A stretch of DNA of 29,068 nt. Source: Mesostigma viride (taxonomy: Eukaryota; Streptophyta; Mesostigmatophyceae; Mesostigmatales; Mesostigmataceae). A program made the position numbers and the translations under genes. Where the stretch lies: positions 1 to 29,068 of the forward strand of contig RPFO01001030.1 in the NCBI GenBank assembly GCA_009746045.1. Direction: 5' to 3'. Below are positions 10,010 through 18,465 of this stretch, piece by piece (position 1 is the first letter of the stretch; every line of letters starts with the position of its first letter). The notes beneath the pieces are model-generated. The model ran no database searches, had not been told where the DNA came from, and saw only the letters and a program-made list of their open reading frames with translations.

Positions 10010-10015
10010 AATAAA
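10010..10015 (+). promoter_or_regulatory. AATAAA polyadenylation signal in 5' LTR
   Basis: The signal lies within the LTR, repeated at 19458-19463 in the 3' copy, where it would direct 3' end formation of the element's genomic RNA. Confidence 0.5.
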
Positions 10016-10096
10016 CTCCGCATGTGCGGCTTCATCATCAGACTGTGCAAAGTGTGTGTTTGAAAGCATTATTCTATAGCAGGGGAGGCAATAAGG

Positions 10097-10113
10097 TGGT
10101 ATCAGGCACGAGG
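10097..10113 (+). other. Putative primer-binding site
   Basis: TGGTATCAGGCACGAGG lies shortly after the presumed LTR end. Its first nine bases match the common plant-type primer-binding site complementary to the 3' end of initiator-methionine tRNA (TGGTATCAG...); later bases diverge, so the primer may be another tRNA. The A2 copy has an extra T (TGGTTATCAG, 19546-19555), which would weaken pairing. Confidence 0.55.
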
Positions 10114-10448
10114 GACAGTTCCTTGTCCTCGGCTGAGAGCCCTCCTTTCTTTACTCGAAGAGACTACCCGGTAGTCTGCTTCCTTCTGTTCGAAGCCAAG
10201 ACGTTGGCTTTAGTGTTTAGCAACCATCAGCAGTACAGGGAACGGCCTGGCTGACAGTTTGTAAAGGAAGTGTCTTGAGACAGATTTTAAGAAAATAGAA
10301 CTAGCCAGAATTTGCTGGCTCTTGTCTTTTTCTGGCAGGCTAGTCGAGTCGTTATCCTTGACACCTGTTATAAAGCCTTTGGTTGTTGCTTCTTCTCAGC
10401 GAAACCTAGGCTTGTTGGTTCTTGTTTTGCCCATCGGTCAGCTGGTGC

Positions 10449-12257
10449 ATGCCACTGACGCGAGCGCAGACTCGAGCCATGGCAGATGCAAATAGAGCAG
10501 ATGCCGACACGTCCGCTCCGGGGTCGAATGGCGGGATTCCTCCCGCCGTACCCGCAGTGGGTGAGAGTCGCGACCAAGAAGCGCCGCTGAGTATGGTGGC
10601 GCTGTTCGCGCAGATGCAAGCGCAGATGCAGCAACAGTCGCAACAGTTGCAGCAGCAATTGGCGCTGCAGATGCGGGAAGTGACCGACAGATTGGTGGCC
10701 GTAGAGGGTCGTCATCTGCAGTCCACACCATGGGACGGGCAGGCATCGATGCCGGGCCCCAGTGGTGTTGCCGCGGAGCCGAGGGAGCGGGACCAGCCGC
10801 CAACCTCAGGTAATGCGGCGGGAAGGGCTTCGATGGAACCGGGGGTTTTGGCTGGGTCGCTAACCCAACACGACTTGCTTGGTGAGGCGGATGGTCAGCC
10901 ACGGGGCGAGTATACGCTGGCGCCCAGGCGCCTGCCTTTCGATCAAGCGCGAGACGGATTGCACGAGGAGAACGGGGCAGGGCTGGCGCGCGCGATGGAC
11001 CCACACAGGGGTGCACCAGGACGCATGCTGCCAGGCGGGGCCTCAATTCCGTTTGGGCGAGGCGGTGGGGCGCTGACCGGCGGGTCGACTGCACGGTGGT
11101 CAAGTGTGCCAATCGGGCGCATTCCGCCCATGGAGGACATAACCACGCCGCTGGCTTTCCGAGTACGGGAGGCAGCACGACCAAGCACGCTGGCGCAGGG
11201 ACGCGCAGCTCAGCGACCGCCGGAGGATGCCGATGGGGTGCAGTACCCGCAAAGGGTGCGCCTCATACCGGAAGGCGCGAAGATGCCCACCCTACCACGG
11301 GTGGACATGCGCGAGAAGTTCTCCACAACCGGCAATCTGGCCACGCTGGCGCAGGCCTACAACGCGTACAAGTCATGGATTGATCTGCAATACATGACTA
11401 CGCAAGGCGCTGTAATGCATGAGTTTGTGATGAACAACATGCATTTTTTCTTTCACGGCCTTACGCTGAGGCGAGTGGCTAGGCTGGTGGAGCAGTGGAG
11501 AGAGGTCTCGCTGTACACGCGTCACACGGACGTGTGGTTCGGCTTCGACGGGCGTGGCCAGCCCGACTATGACAACATCATGTATGGTGTCGACCCTGCC
11601 GAGGAACTGTGGGGCCTCCTTCGCCAGGAATACCCGGTGGAGACCATCAAGGCAGAGCGTGAGTGGCGCAGTTTCAAGATAGCCGAGGGTGAAACCCCGG
11701 AGCAATCTTACGAGCGCCTCATGGAGTTCGCCGGCGAAGTGGAGGACTGGTCCGAAAAGCTGGCGTGTCAGAAATGGCTGCAAGCGCTAGGCTCCAAGGA
11801 GATGGAGCTGCCCACGCCGCCCAACGGCCAGCCGTGGCGATTGCGGTCACTGTGCATTGAGGTCAGGGCCATGATGCGACGACACGCGCAAGGCCGGATC
11901 TCGGTAAGCACGGTGGTGGCCGAGCTGCAGGCCAAGGTCGACGCGCTGACCAAGGCCAAGTCGGGTGAGTCGTCTGCCACAAGACAAGCGCGCCCGCAAG
12001 GCGGCCACGGTGCTAGCAGGAACCAAGGGGGGTCTCGCAACGCCTCATCGCATGATGCAACCCAGGGTAACGCCGCTGGCGGCAACAAAGACGCTGCCGC
12101 CCCGACGCGAGCTGGGGGGGCACGTCCTCACAGACGGGTACTAGGACGGATGCGCGCAAATCGGGCTGCTTCCTTTGCGACAAGGATGGGCACCTTAGTC
12201 GCGAGTGTCCAAGCCGCTGCACGAAGCCGCATGGGGCAGACACGAAGTGGCACCTGA
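10449..12257 (+). CDS. gag: Gag polyprotein of the gypsy element
   Basis: The frame is open from 10422; the second ATG at 10449 (MPLTRAQTRAMADAN) is preferred because it gives a typical Gag start, but 10422 is possible. The N-terminal third has a glutamine-rich coiled-coil-like stretch (QAQMQQQSQQLQQQLALQM), then low-complexity glycine/proline/arginine sequence. A Gag-like helical capsid region starts near 11350 and includes EREWRSFKIAEGETPEQSYE. The frame ends with no zinc knuckle. The CCHC motif (C at 12167 and 12176, H 12191, C 12206) lies in the Pol frame, upstream of the Pol ATG. Full Gag therefore probably requires a shift near the G7 run at 12114-12120. Gag packages element RNA into virus-like particles. 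Confidence 0.8.
   Translation: MPLTRAQTRAMADANRADADTSAPGSNGGIPPAVPAVGESRDQEAPLSMVALFAQMQAQMQQQSQQLQQQLALQMREVTDRLVAVEGRHLQSTPWDGQASMPGPSGVAAEPRERDQPPTSGNAAGRASMEPGVLAGSLTQHDLLGEADGQPRGEYTLAPRRLPFDQARDGLHEENGAGLARAMDPHRGAPGRMLPGGASIPFGRGGGALTGGSTARWSSVPIGRIPPMEDITTPLAFRVREAARPSTLAQGRAAQRPPEDADGVQYPQRVRLIPEGAKMPTLPRVDMREKFSTTGNLATLAQAYNAYKSWIDLQYMTTQGAVMHEFVMNNMHFFFHGLTLRRVARLVEQWREVSLYTRHTDVWFGFDGRGQPDYDNIMYGVDPAEELWGLLRQEYPVETIKAEREWRSFKIAEGETPEQSYERLMEFAGEVEDWSEKLACQKWLQALGSKEMELPTPPNGQPWRLRSLCIEVRAMMRRHAQGRISVSTVVAELQAKVDALTKAKSGESSATRQARPQGGHGASRNQGGSRNASSHDATQGNAAGGNKDAAAPTRAGGARPHRRVLGRMRANRAASFATRMGTLVASVQAAARSRMGQTRSGT
12071..12257 (+). promoter_or_regulatory. Gag-Pol frame overlap with candidate -1 shift site
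   Basis: The Pol frame is open from 12071 (after a TAA at 12068-12070), overlapping Gag by 187 bp. A run of seven G at 12114-12120 lies in the overlap. A -1 shift there joins Gag (...APTRAG) to a Pol-frame peptide leading into the CCHC zinc knuckle CFLCDKDGHLSREC. The Gag stop and first Pol ATG also overlap as TGATG (12255-12259), allowing termination-reinitiation, but that route would leave the zinc knuckle untranslated. A single-base error in the G run is the main alternative. Confidence 0.55.
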
Positions 12258-15200
12258 TGAACAAGTGTCCAGCCGCGGGCATCAAGACGGTCCACTTCGC
12301 CGAGATGGCGGGCAAGACCGACTCGATGGAAGCCCAGGTGGCTGCCATCAAGCATGGTGAGGAGGCGACGGCGCCCCCCAACCAATTCGAGACGGTGTAC
12401 CGGGAGGACCCATTCTGGGCGCCCATGCCGGGTGACGTCGAGATCAACGCTGCGGAGGCTACCAAAGGCAAGCAGGCACGCAGCCCGCTTTCTTTTCAGC
12501 AGGCACCCATGTTGCCTGCCGGGCAGTTGCCCGCGTCCTTTTCCATGCCGCTGGCTGGGGTGCAATCTGCTTTTGAGCATGCGAACCCTGCTGGGCTGGA
12601 GCAGCGTAGGCGATTGGCGCCTGTGTACCCAATGCCGTTCATTGTGGACGTACCCATGTTTTCAGCACGGCAGGTGGTCGACACCTTCGGGCAGAAGGGG
12701 GTTGAGTGGCTGGGGTCGGTTGTGTCCGAGATCCAGTTGTTCGCAGATGGGCATGATGTGCGCACCTTGCGCAATTCTGAGTCCGTCACCTACGGGCGCC
12801 AGCCGGTAGAAGCCGCAGTGCCCGTGGTGCAAGCGGGAGTGGTCAGCACAAGTAGCCAGCAGCGCACTAGTGCAGTCCCCCAGGTTCCCACGGTGGTTCC
12901 ATACCCCAATGGTGAGCCGTCCATGGCGTTCCAAGCAGTTGGAGCCTGTGGAGATGTATGGAGCGACATGGTGACATGTCCGTTGGTTGGCGCAGTCAAG
13001 CTTGATAGCGGTGCTCAGCCGCTAGTCATCAGCACGGACTTGGCCACCATGCTGAACCTGACCTACGAGAACGGTGGCTTAGTGGAAAGCCCCGTGTCTG
13101 TGTCAGGTTGGCAGGGTCCGGCTAGTAAGCCGTACGCTATGACGGCGGTTAAAGTCAACGTGATTTTCAATCCGTTGCGCGCCTCTAGCATGACCACCGT
13201 GTCCGCGTATGCGCTGGTGGTCAACAAGTGTGGATATTCCGCACTACTCGGGGTGGATGTCCTTGCTCGCGCCATGGTTCAGGTGGACTATAGGGCGGAG
13301 GAGGCATCTTACATCCCTGATTGGGATGGGGCTGGCCTGAAGCGGGCCAGCGTGCCGGTCTCATGCTTCAGTTCTTCAGCCGGGGCTGCACGCCTCAACC
13401 CTTCCGCGGCTGCGGGCGTGGTGGAGGTCAGCATGGTGGAGGTACGGGCGGCGGGCTCATCGGCGTGGGACAAGCATCGGACGGTGCTGCCCCAGCCAAC
13501 GGCGAGCATTGCCAAGATGCGCACGCAGTGGTCGCTGGATGCTGTGACGTCCACGCGGCAGCTGGCTATGCGCAAGCGGGTAACTGAAGCCGTCATCACC
13601 ATTCCTCAGATGGCCAGCCATGGCCTCACTTTGCTGCAACCGGGTGTCTCGGAGGCCCAAGGTAATTTTTCTGCTGCAATCTTACCGCAGGCCCCTGATT
13701 TTGCCAAGGGTGCGGTAGTGTTGGAACTGTTTGCGGGGATCGGAGGGGGCATTGCAGGCTTTTTGGCCGCAGGCGGCGTGTGCCGTAAACTCATCGCGGT
13801 AGAGCCATCGCACAAGGCGCGTCAGGTGTACTTCAGTCACTGTGGCGTGTTGTCGCGAGAGTATCCCGCGCAGTTTCCGCCATCAGCATGGCGTGACCCG
13901 TTTGGGGAATGTCCTCAAGATATCCGAGCCATCGGTGAGGTGCAGGTGCAGCAGTTGTTGCGCAGGCATCATGCCATCGACTTGGTAATTGCGGGTTGGG
14001 AGTGCCAGGGCCTGAGCCAGGCAGGGCAAGGGCGGGGGCTAGCCGATCCGCGTAGCGCGCTGTTCTGGGAACTGTTGCGTGTGGTGGGACTGTTGCAGTC
14101 GCGTCAGCCCCATCCGCCTGCGTATCTGTTTGAGAACGTTGTGGCGGGTGACAGCCCACATCAGGCGGTGCGGGAGGACTGGGCTACAATCGTGGCACTC
14201 CTGGGGGAGCCCATCGTGTGTGACAACGCAGGGCTGGGTGGGCTCACGCATCGTTTGCGTGCCTATTGGACCAACGTGGCGTGTGCGACCGATGTGCAGG
14301 CGGTCTTGGGGGCCGTAGCAAGGCAGCATCCGAGTGTGTCTGCGGAGGTAGCATTGCCTTCCCACCTAGTCACGCAGAAGGTGGATAGCGAGGATCGCCC
14401 ACCGTATGCACGCGTCAACCGGGTCGGGAGCCCCATGTGTGCACTGCCGACCCTGGTCAGTTACCAAGGGTCGACAGCATACCGTGATCGGGGTAAGGGT
14501 CTCGTTTGGGACACTACCACCGGTCTGTTGGTGCAGCCACCCGCAGAATTTCGTGAGGCCAGCATGGGTTTTCATGTCGGGGCCTCGGCGCTGCCGGGCG
14601 TGCTCGAGAGTGAGCGCTGGTCTTTGATAGGCCAGGCTATGTCGGTGTTGCAGGTCGGGTATGTGCTGCTTGCATCGGTTGCCGTGCGCCAGTCTGGGGG
14701 GGCGTCCCCAGCCAATCCGCCTCAGCAGGTTGAGGCGCGCGCAGCCAAACTGAAGCGCCCTGCAGCGACGGGGACTTCATCAGCATGGGGGTGGCGTCTG
14801 CGACAGGTGTGGACTATCATTCTCATGACCGCCCTGCTGACCAGCACCGTGCTGGCCGGCGAGCCCACGCTGCATCGGGTAATACACCGTGCGGCACGCG
14901 AGGCTCCGGCGGTGGGTGTCACACCAGGCGTGGCAGCCTTTTCCTTGTTCCACGACGATGCGGCTAGGGCGCCGCATCTTGAGGCACATGCGGTAGCTGT
15001 GGGTGATCCCGCGGATACGCACCCCTGGGCTATTGGCGAACACCTTTCTGATGCGCAGCGCTCAGCCATGCTAAAGTGGCTAGGCACTGCAAGGGGGGCC
15101 TTCGCTTTCACAAGTGATGAACTGGGGTGTTTCAATGGTGGGACCATGCGTGTTCCATTGGACACTGACACCCCTTTGTTCCGACGCCAGCATCGCCTGA

Positions 15201-18200
15201 GTCAGGCCGAGTTGGATTTTGTAGCCGAGCAATGCAAGGAGTTAGAGGATGCCGGTATCATCAGGCAATCTTCCTCCAGCTATGCCGCTGCCGTTGTCGT
15301 TGCGCCCAAGAAGGACGCTATCACCGGGGCATGGACGGGTATGCGCATGGCCACCGATCTGCGGTTGCTGAATGCACACACACCCGTGGACCGTTACCCC
15401 ATGCCACGTGTGGATGATGTCCTGGATAAGATATCTCCTCATGTGAAGTTTGTGTCCTCGCTGGACCTGCGTAGCGGCTTTCATCAGATCGCAGTTGCGC
15501 CGGAGGATCAGCGGAAGCTTGCATTCTGGGGGGGCGGCAATTTGTATGAGTGGGTGCGCATGCCCTTTGGGCACCGCAACGCTAGTGCTGTTTTCCAACG
15601 AGCTATGGACAAAGTGCTTGCAGGTCTTCCTTTCGCCGCTTGTTACATTGATGATGTAATCGTCTTTAGCGCGACATTTGAGGAGCACCTGGCGCACTTG
15701 GAGCAGGTTCGCTTGGCTCTCGAGGAGCATAATATGCGGCTGCACCCTGAGAAGTGCAAGTTCGCCCAGCGGACCCTCTCATTCCTTGGTCATCAGATTG
15801 TGCCGGGTGGCCGGACGCCTGATGCCGCCAAGGTCGAATCCATTGTGCAGGCCGCCGTACCCACGGATGTCTCAGGGGTGCGGGCGTATTTGGGTTTGGC
15901 TGGCTATTACCGAGGTTACATTGAGAACTTCAGCAGCAAGGTGAAGCCCTTGACCGAGTTACTCAAGAAGGGGTGCGTGTGGGCGTGGGGTCCCGCACAG
16001 CAACGCGCCATCGAGACAATCAAGCAGGAGCTCACGTCGGCCCCGATTCTGCGCGCCCCTGACTATGCTTTGCCGTTTGTGTTATATACCGACTGGTCCA
16101 AGGTAGGACTGGGTGCGGTCTTGGCGCAAAAGGATGGTGATGGGCGCGAGCACGTTATTGCTTATGCTAGTCGCAGCAACAACCCAGCGGAGAGCCGGTA
16201 TTCTTCCTATGAGGGGGAGGCACTGGCTGTGGTGTGGGCCATCAAGCACTTTCGCCCGTATTTAGTTGGGCGCGTGTTTACTCTGGTGACAGACCACCAG
16301 CCGCTTCAGTGGCTAATGACCAACACCAACCTGACGGGTAAGCTCGCCCGATGGGCCATGATTATCCAGGAGTACCACATGACCATTGTGCATCGGGCCG
16401 GCAAGGACCATGTCAACGCCGATGTGCTATCCCGATACGCCATGCCTACCACTGTTGACCACACTGGAGCCCGGGCCATGGGTGCCGAGGGCTCGTCGGG
16501 TTCTGTGGTCTTTGTGAACGCTGCTGGGTATGCGGCCGACGATGAGGAGGAGGCGTGGTGGCGCAGTGTCGAGTACTCTGTGGCGGACTTCGGCATCAGC
16601 GACGACCCGGTGCGGCCGTCGCCATTCACGCCATCCAAAGCTGTGTGCGCTATGGAAGAGGGTAGGTCTCTGTCCTTTGACATTGATCCTTCTCTGCAGC
16701 AGCTGATCGCTGTGCAGGCTCTCTTAGCGCGTAGCTCTCTTGCTGATTGCTACACCGCTGATATCTGGCTAGATGGTCGAGTTTTGGAGCAAGTGCAGGG
16801 TGCTGTCTTGACTCCTACTCCAGTCGATTGGACTCCTGCTCAGAAGGCGACGGAGTTGAACAGGGTGCAGCACAGGGCTGCAACCTATGGTTGGGAAGAT
16901 GGGGTTTTGTACAAGCTGTTGGGCAAGCGTAGGGTGGTCGTCCCACCGCCTGACAAGCGCGTTGCTATAGTGCAGGCGTACCACGAGCGGTATGGTCACT
17001 TGGGTGGCAATCGCACGCTCAGCCTCGTACGGACCAGCTATTGGTGGAATAACATGCGACACACAGTGGCCCAGGTAGTGGCCAGCTGTGTCCCGTGTGC
17101 TCGAACCAAGGCTAACTTTAGCGCAGATCATGGTGCCAAGGAGCTGATGTCGCTTCCCATCAAGGGCTTGTTTTATCGCTGGCACGTCGATCTGTGCGGG
17201 CCGTTTCAGGAGAGCCCTGACGGCAACCTCTATGTCATGGTATGCGTGGAGAGCTTTAGCAAATGGGTTGAGTTGATCCCCATTGCTGACAAGCATGCCG
17301 CTACCACAGCGAAGCATTTTGCAGACATCATCACCAGGTTTGGGGCTCCCGCGGAGGTAGTCACGGACCAGGGTGGTGAGTTCAGGGGTGAGTTCCAGGA
17401 GTTGCTGGATGGATGTCTTATTGATCACCGTCGCACTTCTCGGGAGCATCCTCAGGCCAATGGTTTGGCTGAGAGATTGGTGCAGACCGTCAAGCAGGCG
17501 CTGCGCAAGTGGAGCCTGCAGGTGCCGGAGTCGGCCAGGTGGGATCGCGAGTTGGCATGGATTGCCATGGGTTATCGCATGTCTCCCCAGGAGTCTCTCG
17601 CTACCTTCTCCCCGTATTTCCTTCTGTTCGGGCGTAATCCTCTTTTGCCTACGGAGGCACAGGTTGCGCACCCCGAACCCATGGCCTTCGACAACGCTCA
17701 GCAATTTTTGGTTGAGGTGCTGGCCAGGGCAGAGACTTTTAAGAAGGTCATGCCCATCGCGATGAACAACTTGTTCATTGCTCAGCACAGGGACTCCCTG
17801 CGTTACGCTCAGCGCCGGGGGGGCGCATACATGGCTCGCCAGCTGCGGTTTAGGCCAGGGCAGTATGTTTTCCTGCGCACTCAGCTGAAGCACACTTTGG
17901 ATGTGGAGGCGGGGCCCACCATTTTGCGCATTGTGGCTATCAAACCATCGGGAGTGGCAATTTTGGAGGGCGCCGACGGGAGCCGTACGACAGACAACCT
18001 CAGCAATCTCAGTCCCTGCTCACTGCCCAATTTGGTCCACGACCTCCAACCGCACACATCTCGCCGAGTCAAGGACGCCCAGTGTCAGGTTTGTCACCGG
18101 GTCGATCAGGCGGAGTCCATGTTATTGTGTGATCAGTGTAACTGTGGTTGGCACATGCAGTGCTTGCAGCCCGTGGTCACCAGCATTCCGGAGGGGGATT

Positions 18201-18295
18201 GGTTTTGTCCAGTGTGCACCGCTGCGCAGTTTACCTCCCGCAGCTTGACTGCGGTCACCGCTGCCCTTGTCTTGGTACGATCGCTGTCTTCGTGA
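12257..18295 (+). CDS. pol: Pol polyprotein: protease, C5-MTase, RT, RNase H, integrase, PHD
   Basis: 2,012 residues from the first ATG. Aspartic protease: DSGA at residues 250-253. C5-cytosine methyltransferase about 486-810: motif I FAGIGGG (492-498), motif IV ECQ with catalytic Cys583 (usual PCQ), motif VI ENV (626-628), motif VIII HRLR (665-668), motif X GQAMSV (from 792). A hydrophobic segment spans 851-868. Reverse transcriptase: Asp1070 in SLDLRSGF and YIDD at 1130-1133. RNase H: Asp1279, Glu1319/1321, Asp1346. Integrase: HHCC zinc finger (His1576, His1581, Cys1611, Cys1614), then Asp1645, Asp1704 and Glu1739, with 34 residues between the last two. C-terminal C4HC3 PHD finger, Cys1943 to Cys1987. 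The frame is intact and every domain keeps its key residues, apart from the PCQ change. The protein would copy element RNA, integrate the DNA, and may methylate cytosines and bind histone tails. Translation is probably coupled to Gag. Confidence 0.93.
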   Translation: MNKCPAAGIKTVHFAEMAGKTDSMEAQVAAIKHGEEATAPPNQFETVYREDPFWAPMPGDVEINAAEATKGKQARSPLSFQQAPMLPAGQLPASFSMPLAGVQSAFEHANPAGLEQRRRLAPVYPMPFIVDVPMFSARQVVDTFGQKGVEWLGSVVSEIQLFADGHDVRTLRNSESVTYGRQPVEAAVPVVQAGVVSTSSQQRTSAVPQVPTVVPYPNGEPSMAFQAVGACGDVWSDMVTCPLVGAVKLDSGAQPLVISTDLATMLNLTYENGGLVESPVSVSGWQGPASKPYAMTAVKVNVIFNPLRASSMTTVSAYALVVNKCGYSALLGVDVLARAMVQVDYRAEEASYIPDWDGAGLKRASVPVSCFSSSAGAARLNPSAAAGVVEVSMVEVRAAGSSAWDKHRTVLPQPTASIAKMRTQWSLDAVTSTRQLAMRKRVTEAVITIPQMASHGLTLLQPGVSEAQGNFSAAILPQAPDFAKGAVVLELFAGIGGGIAGFLAAGGVCRKLIAVEPSHKARQVYFSHCGVLSREYPAQFPPSAWRDPFGECPQDIRAIGEVQVQQLLRRHHAIDLVIAGWECQGLSQAGQGRGLADPRSALFWELLRVVGLLQSRQPHPPAYLFENVVAGDSPHQAVREDWATIVALLGEPIVCDNAGLGGLTHRLRAYWTNVACATDVQAVLGAVARQHPSVSAEVALPSHLVTQKVDSEDRPPYARVNRVGSPMCALPTLVSYQGSTAYRDRGKGLVWDTTTGLLVQPPAEFREASMGFHVGASALPGVLESERWSLIGQAMSVLQVGYVLLASVAVRQSGGASPANPPQQVEARAAKLKRPAATGTSSAWGWRLRQVWTIILMTALLTSTVLAGEPTLHRVIHRAAREAPAVGVTPGVAAFSLFHDDAARAPHLEAHAVAVGDPADTHPWAIGEHLSDAQRSAMLKWLGTARGAFAFTSDELGCFNGGTMRVPLDTDTPLFRRQHRLSQAELDFVAEQCKELEDAGIIRQSSSSYAAAVVVAPKKDAITGAWTGMRMATDLRLLNAHTPVDRYPMPRVDDVLDKISPHVKFVSSLDLRSGFHQIAVAPEDQRKLAFWGGGNLYEWVRMPFGHRNASAVFQRAMDKVLAGLPFAACYIDDVIVFSATFEEHLAHLEQVRLALEEHNMRLHPEKCKFAQRTLSFLGHQIVPGGRTPDAAKVESIVQAAVPTDVSGVRAYLGLAGYYRGYIENFSSKVKPLTELLKKGCVWAWGPAQQRAIETIKQELTSAPILRAPDYALPFVLYTDWSKVGLGAVLAQKDGDGREHVIAYASRSNNPAESRYSSYEGEALAVVWAIKHFRPYLVGRVFTLVTDHQPLQWLMTNTNLTGKLARWAMIIQEYHMTIVHRAGKDHVNADVLSRYAMPTTVDHTGARAMGAEGSSGSVVFVNAAGYAADDEEEAWWRSVEYSVADFGISDDPVRPSPFTPSKAVCAMEEGRSLSFDIDPSLQQLIAVQALLARSSLADCYTADIWLDGRVLEQVQGAVLTPTPVDWTPAQKATELNRVQHRAATYGWEDGVLYKLLGKRRVVVPPPDKRVAIVQAYHERYGHLGGNRTLSLVRTSYWWNNMRHTVAQVVASCVPCARTKANFSADHGAKELMSLPIKGLFYRWHVDLCGPFQESPDGNLYVMVCVESFSKWVELIPIADKHAATTAKHFADIITRFGAPAEVVTDQGGEFRGEFQELLDGCLIDHRRTSREHPQANGLAERLVQTVKQALRKWSLQVPESARWDRELAWIAMGYRMSPQESLATFSPYFLLFGRNPLLPTEAQVAHPEPMAFDNAQQFLVEVLARAETFKKVMPIAMNNLFIAQHRDSLRYAQRRGGAYMARQLRFRPGQYVFLRTQLKHTLDVEAGPTILRIVAIKPSGVAILEGADGSRTTDNLSNLSPCSLPNLVHDLQPHTSRRVKDAQCQVCHRVDQAESMLLCDQCNCGWHMQCLQPVVTSIPEGDWFCPVCTAAQFTSRSLTAVTAALVLVRSLSS
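13712..14690 (+). other. C5-cytosine methyltransferase domain inside Pol
   Basis: This domain lies between protease and reverse transcriptase. Motif order I, IV, VI, VIII, X matches the standard (non-permuted) DNA C5-methyltransferase fold that transfers a methyl group from S-adenosylmethionine to cytosine. Catalytic Cys583, Glu626 of ENV and the motif VIII arginines (666, 668) are present. The proline before the catalytic cysteine is glutamate (GWECQGLS). The region between motifs VIII and X, where target recognition is expected, is short, about 120 residues. Activity is plausible but unproven. Confidence 0.85.
18083..18217 (+). other. C-terminal PHD finger of Pol
   Basis: C-x2-C (1943, 1946), C-x2-C (1958, 1961), H-x2-C (1966, 1969) and C-x2-C (1984, 1987), with the usual tryptophan two residues before the last cysteine pair, give a complete C4HC3 PHD finger. 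It sits after the integrase, where chromoviruses carry a chromodomain. PHD fingers commonly read histone H3 tails, so a role in guiding integration is a reasonable inference. Confidence 0.85.
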
Positions 18296-18310
18296 TGGGG
18301 CCGGTCGCCA

Positions 18311-18323
18311 GCGAGGGGGGGAA
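18311..18323 (+). other. Polypurine tract
   Basis: GCGAGGGGGGGAA lies just after the Pol stop and directly before segment B1. In LTR elements the polypurine tract primes plus-strand synthesis at the upstream edge of the 3' LTR. Its position implies that the LTR starts at about 18327 (TGGGACAGG), so segment B belongs to the LTR. Confidence 0.7.
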
Positions 18324-18465
18324 TCATGGGACAGGTCCTCGCCCACCCCACAGGGCATGCAGTTAAGGCAGGCACATCAGCTCAGCTCATTTGGGTTTTA
18401 CCAAATTAAGCTGAGTGGCCAGCCGCCATGGTGGCGCCGGAGATTGTGGCACGCAGACGCGACAG
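18323..18465 (+). repeat. Segment B1 (143 bp), start of the 3' LTR
   Basis: Identical by eye to 19604-19746. It contains a hairpin, TCAGCTCATTTGG (18382-18394) pairing with CCAAATTAAGCTGA (18401-18414). It ends GACAG, and with the following C and the start of A2 forms the palindrome GACAGCTGTC at 18461-18470. Confidence 0.85.

Larger units (their letters stand above)
9020..10153 (+). repeat. Repeat A1: most of the 5' LTR plus primer-binding leader
   Basis: This segment begins TGTCACGGACGCGCG at the minisatellite junction and matches 18467-19603 almost perfectly; the length difference of 3 equals three observed single-base indels. If LTR ends are TG...CA, the LTR part ends GGAGGCA at about 10090, followed by a short spacer and the primer-binding site. 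AATAAA occurs at 10010-10015. The first ~140 bp expected of an LTR (segment B) are missing here and replaced by minisatellite. Confidence 0.8.

Noticed and set aside
9734-10050. Small minus-strand ORFs inside repeat A, repeated at 19182-19498
   Set aside because: They lie in LTR sequence antisense to the element and have no domain; duplication simply follows the LTR.
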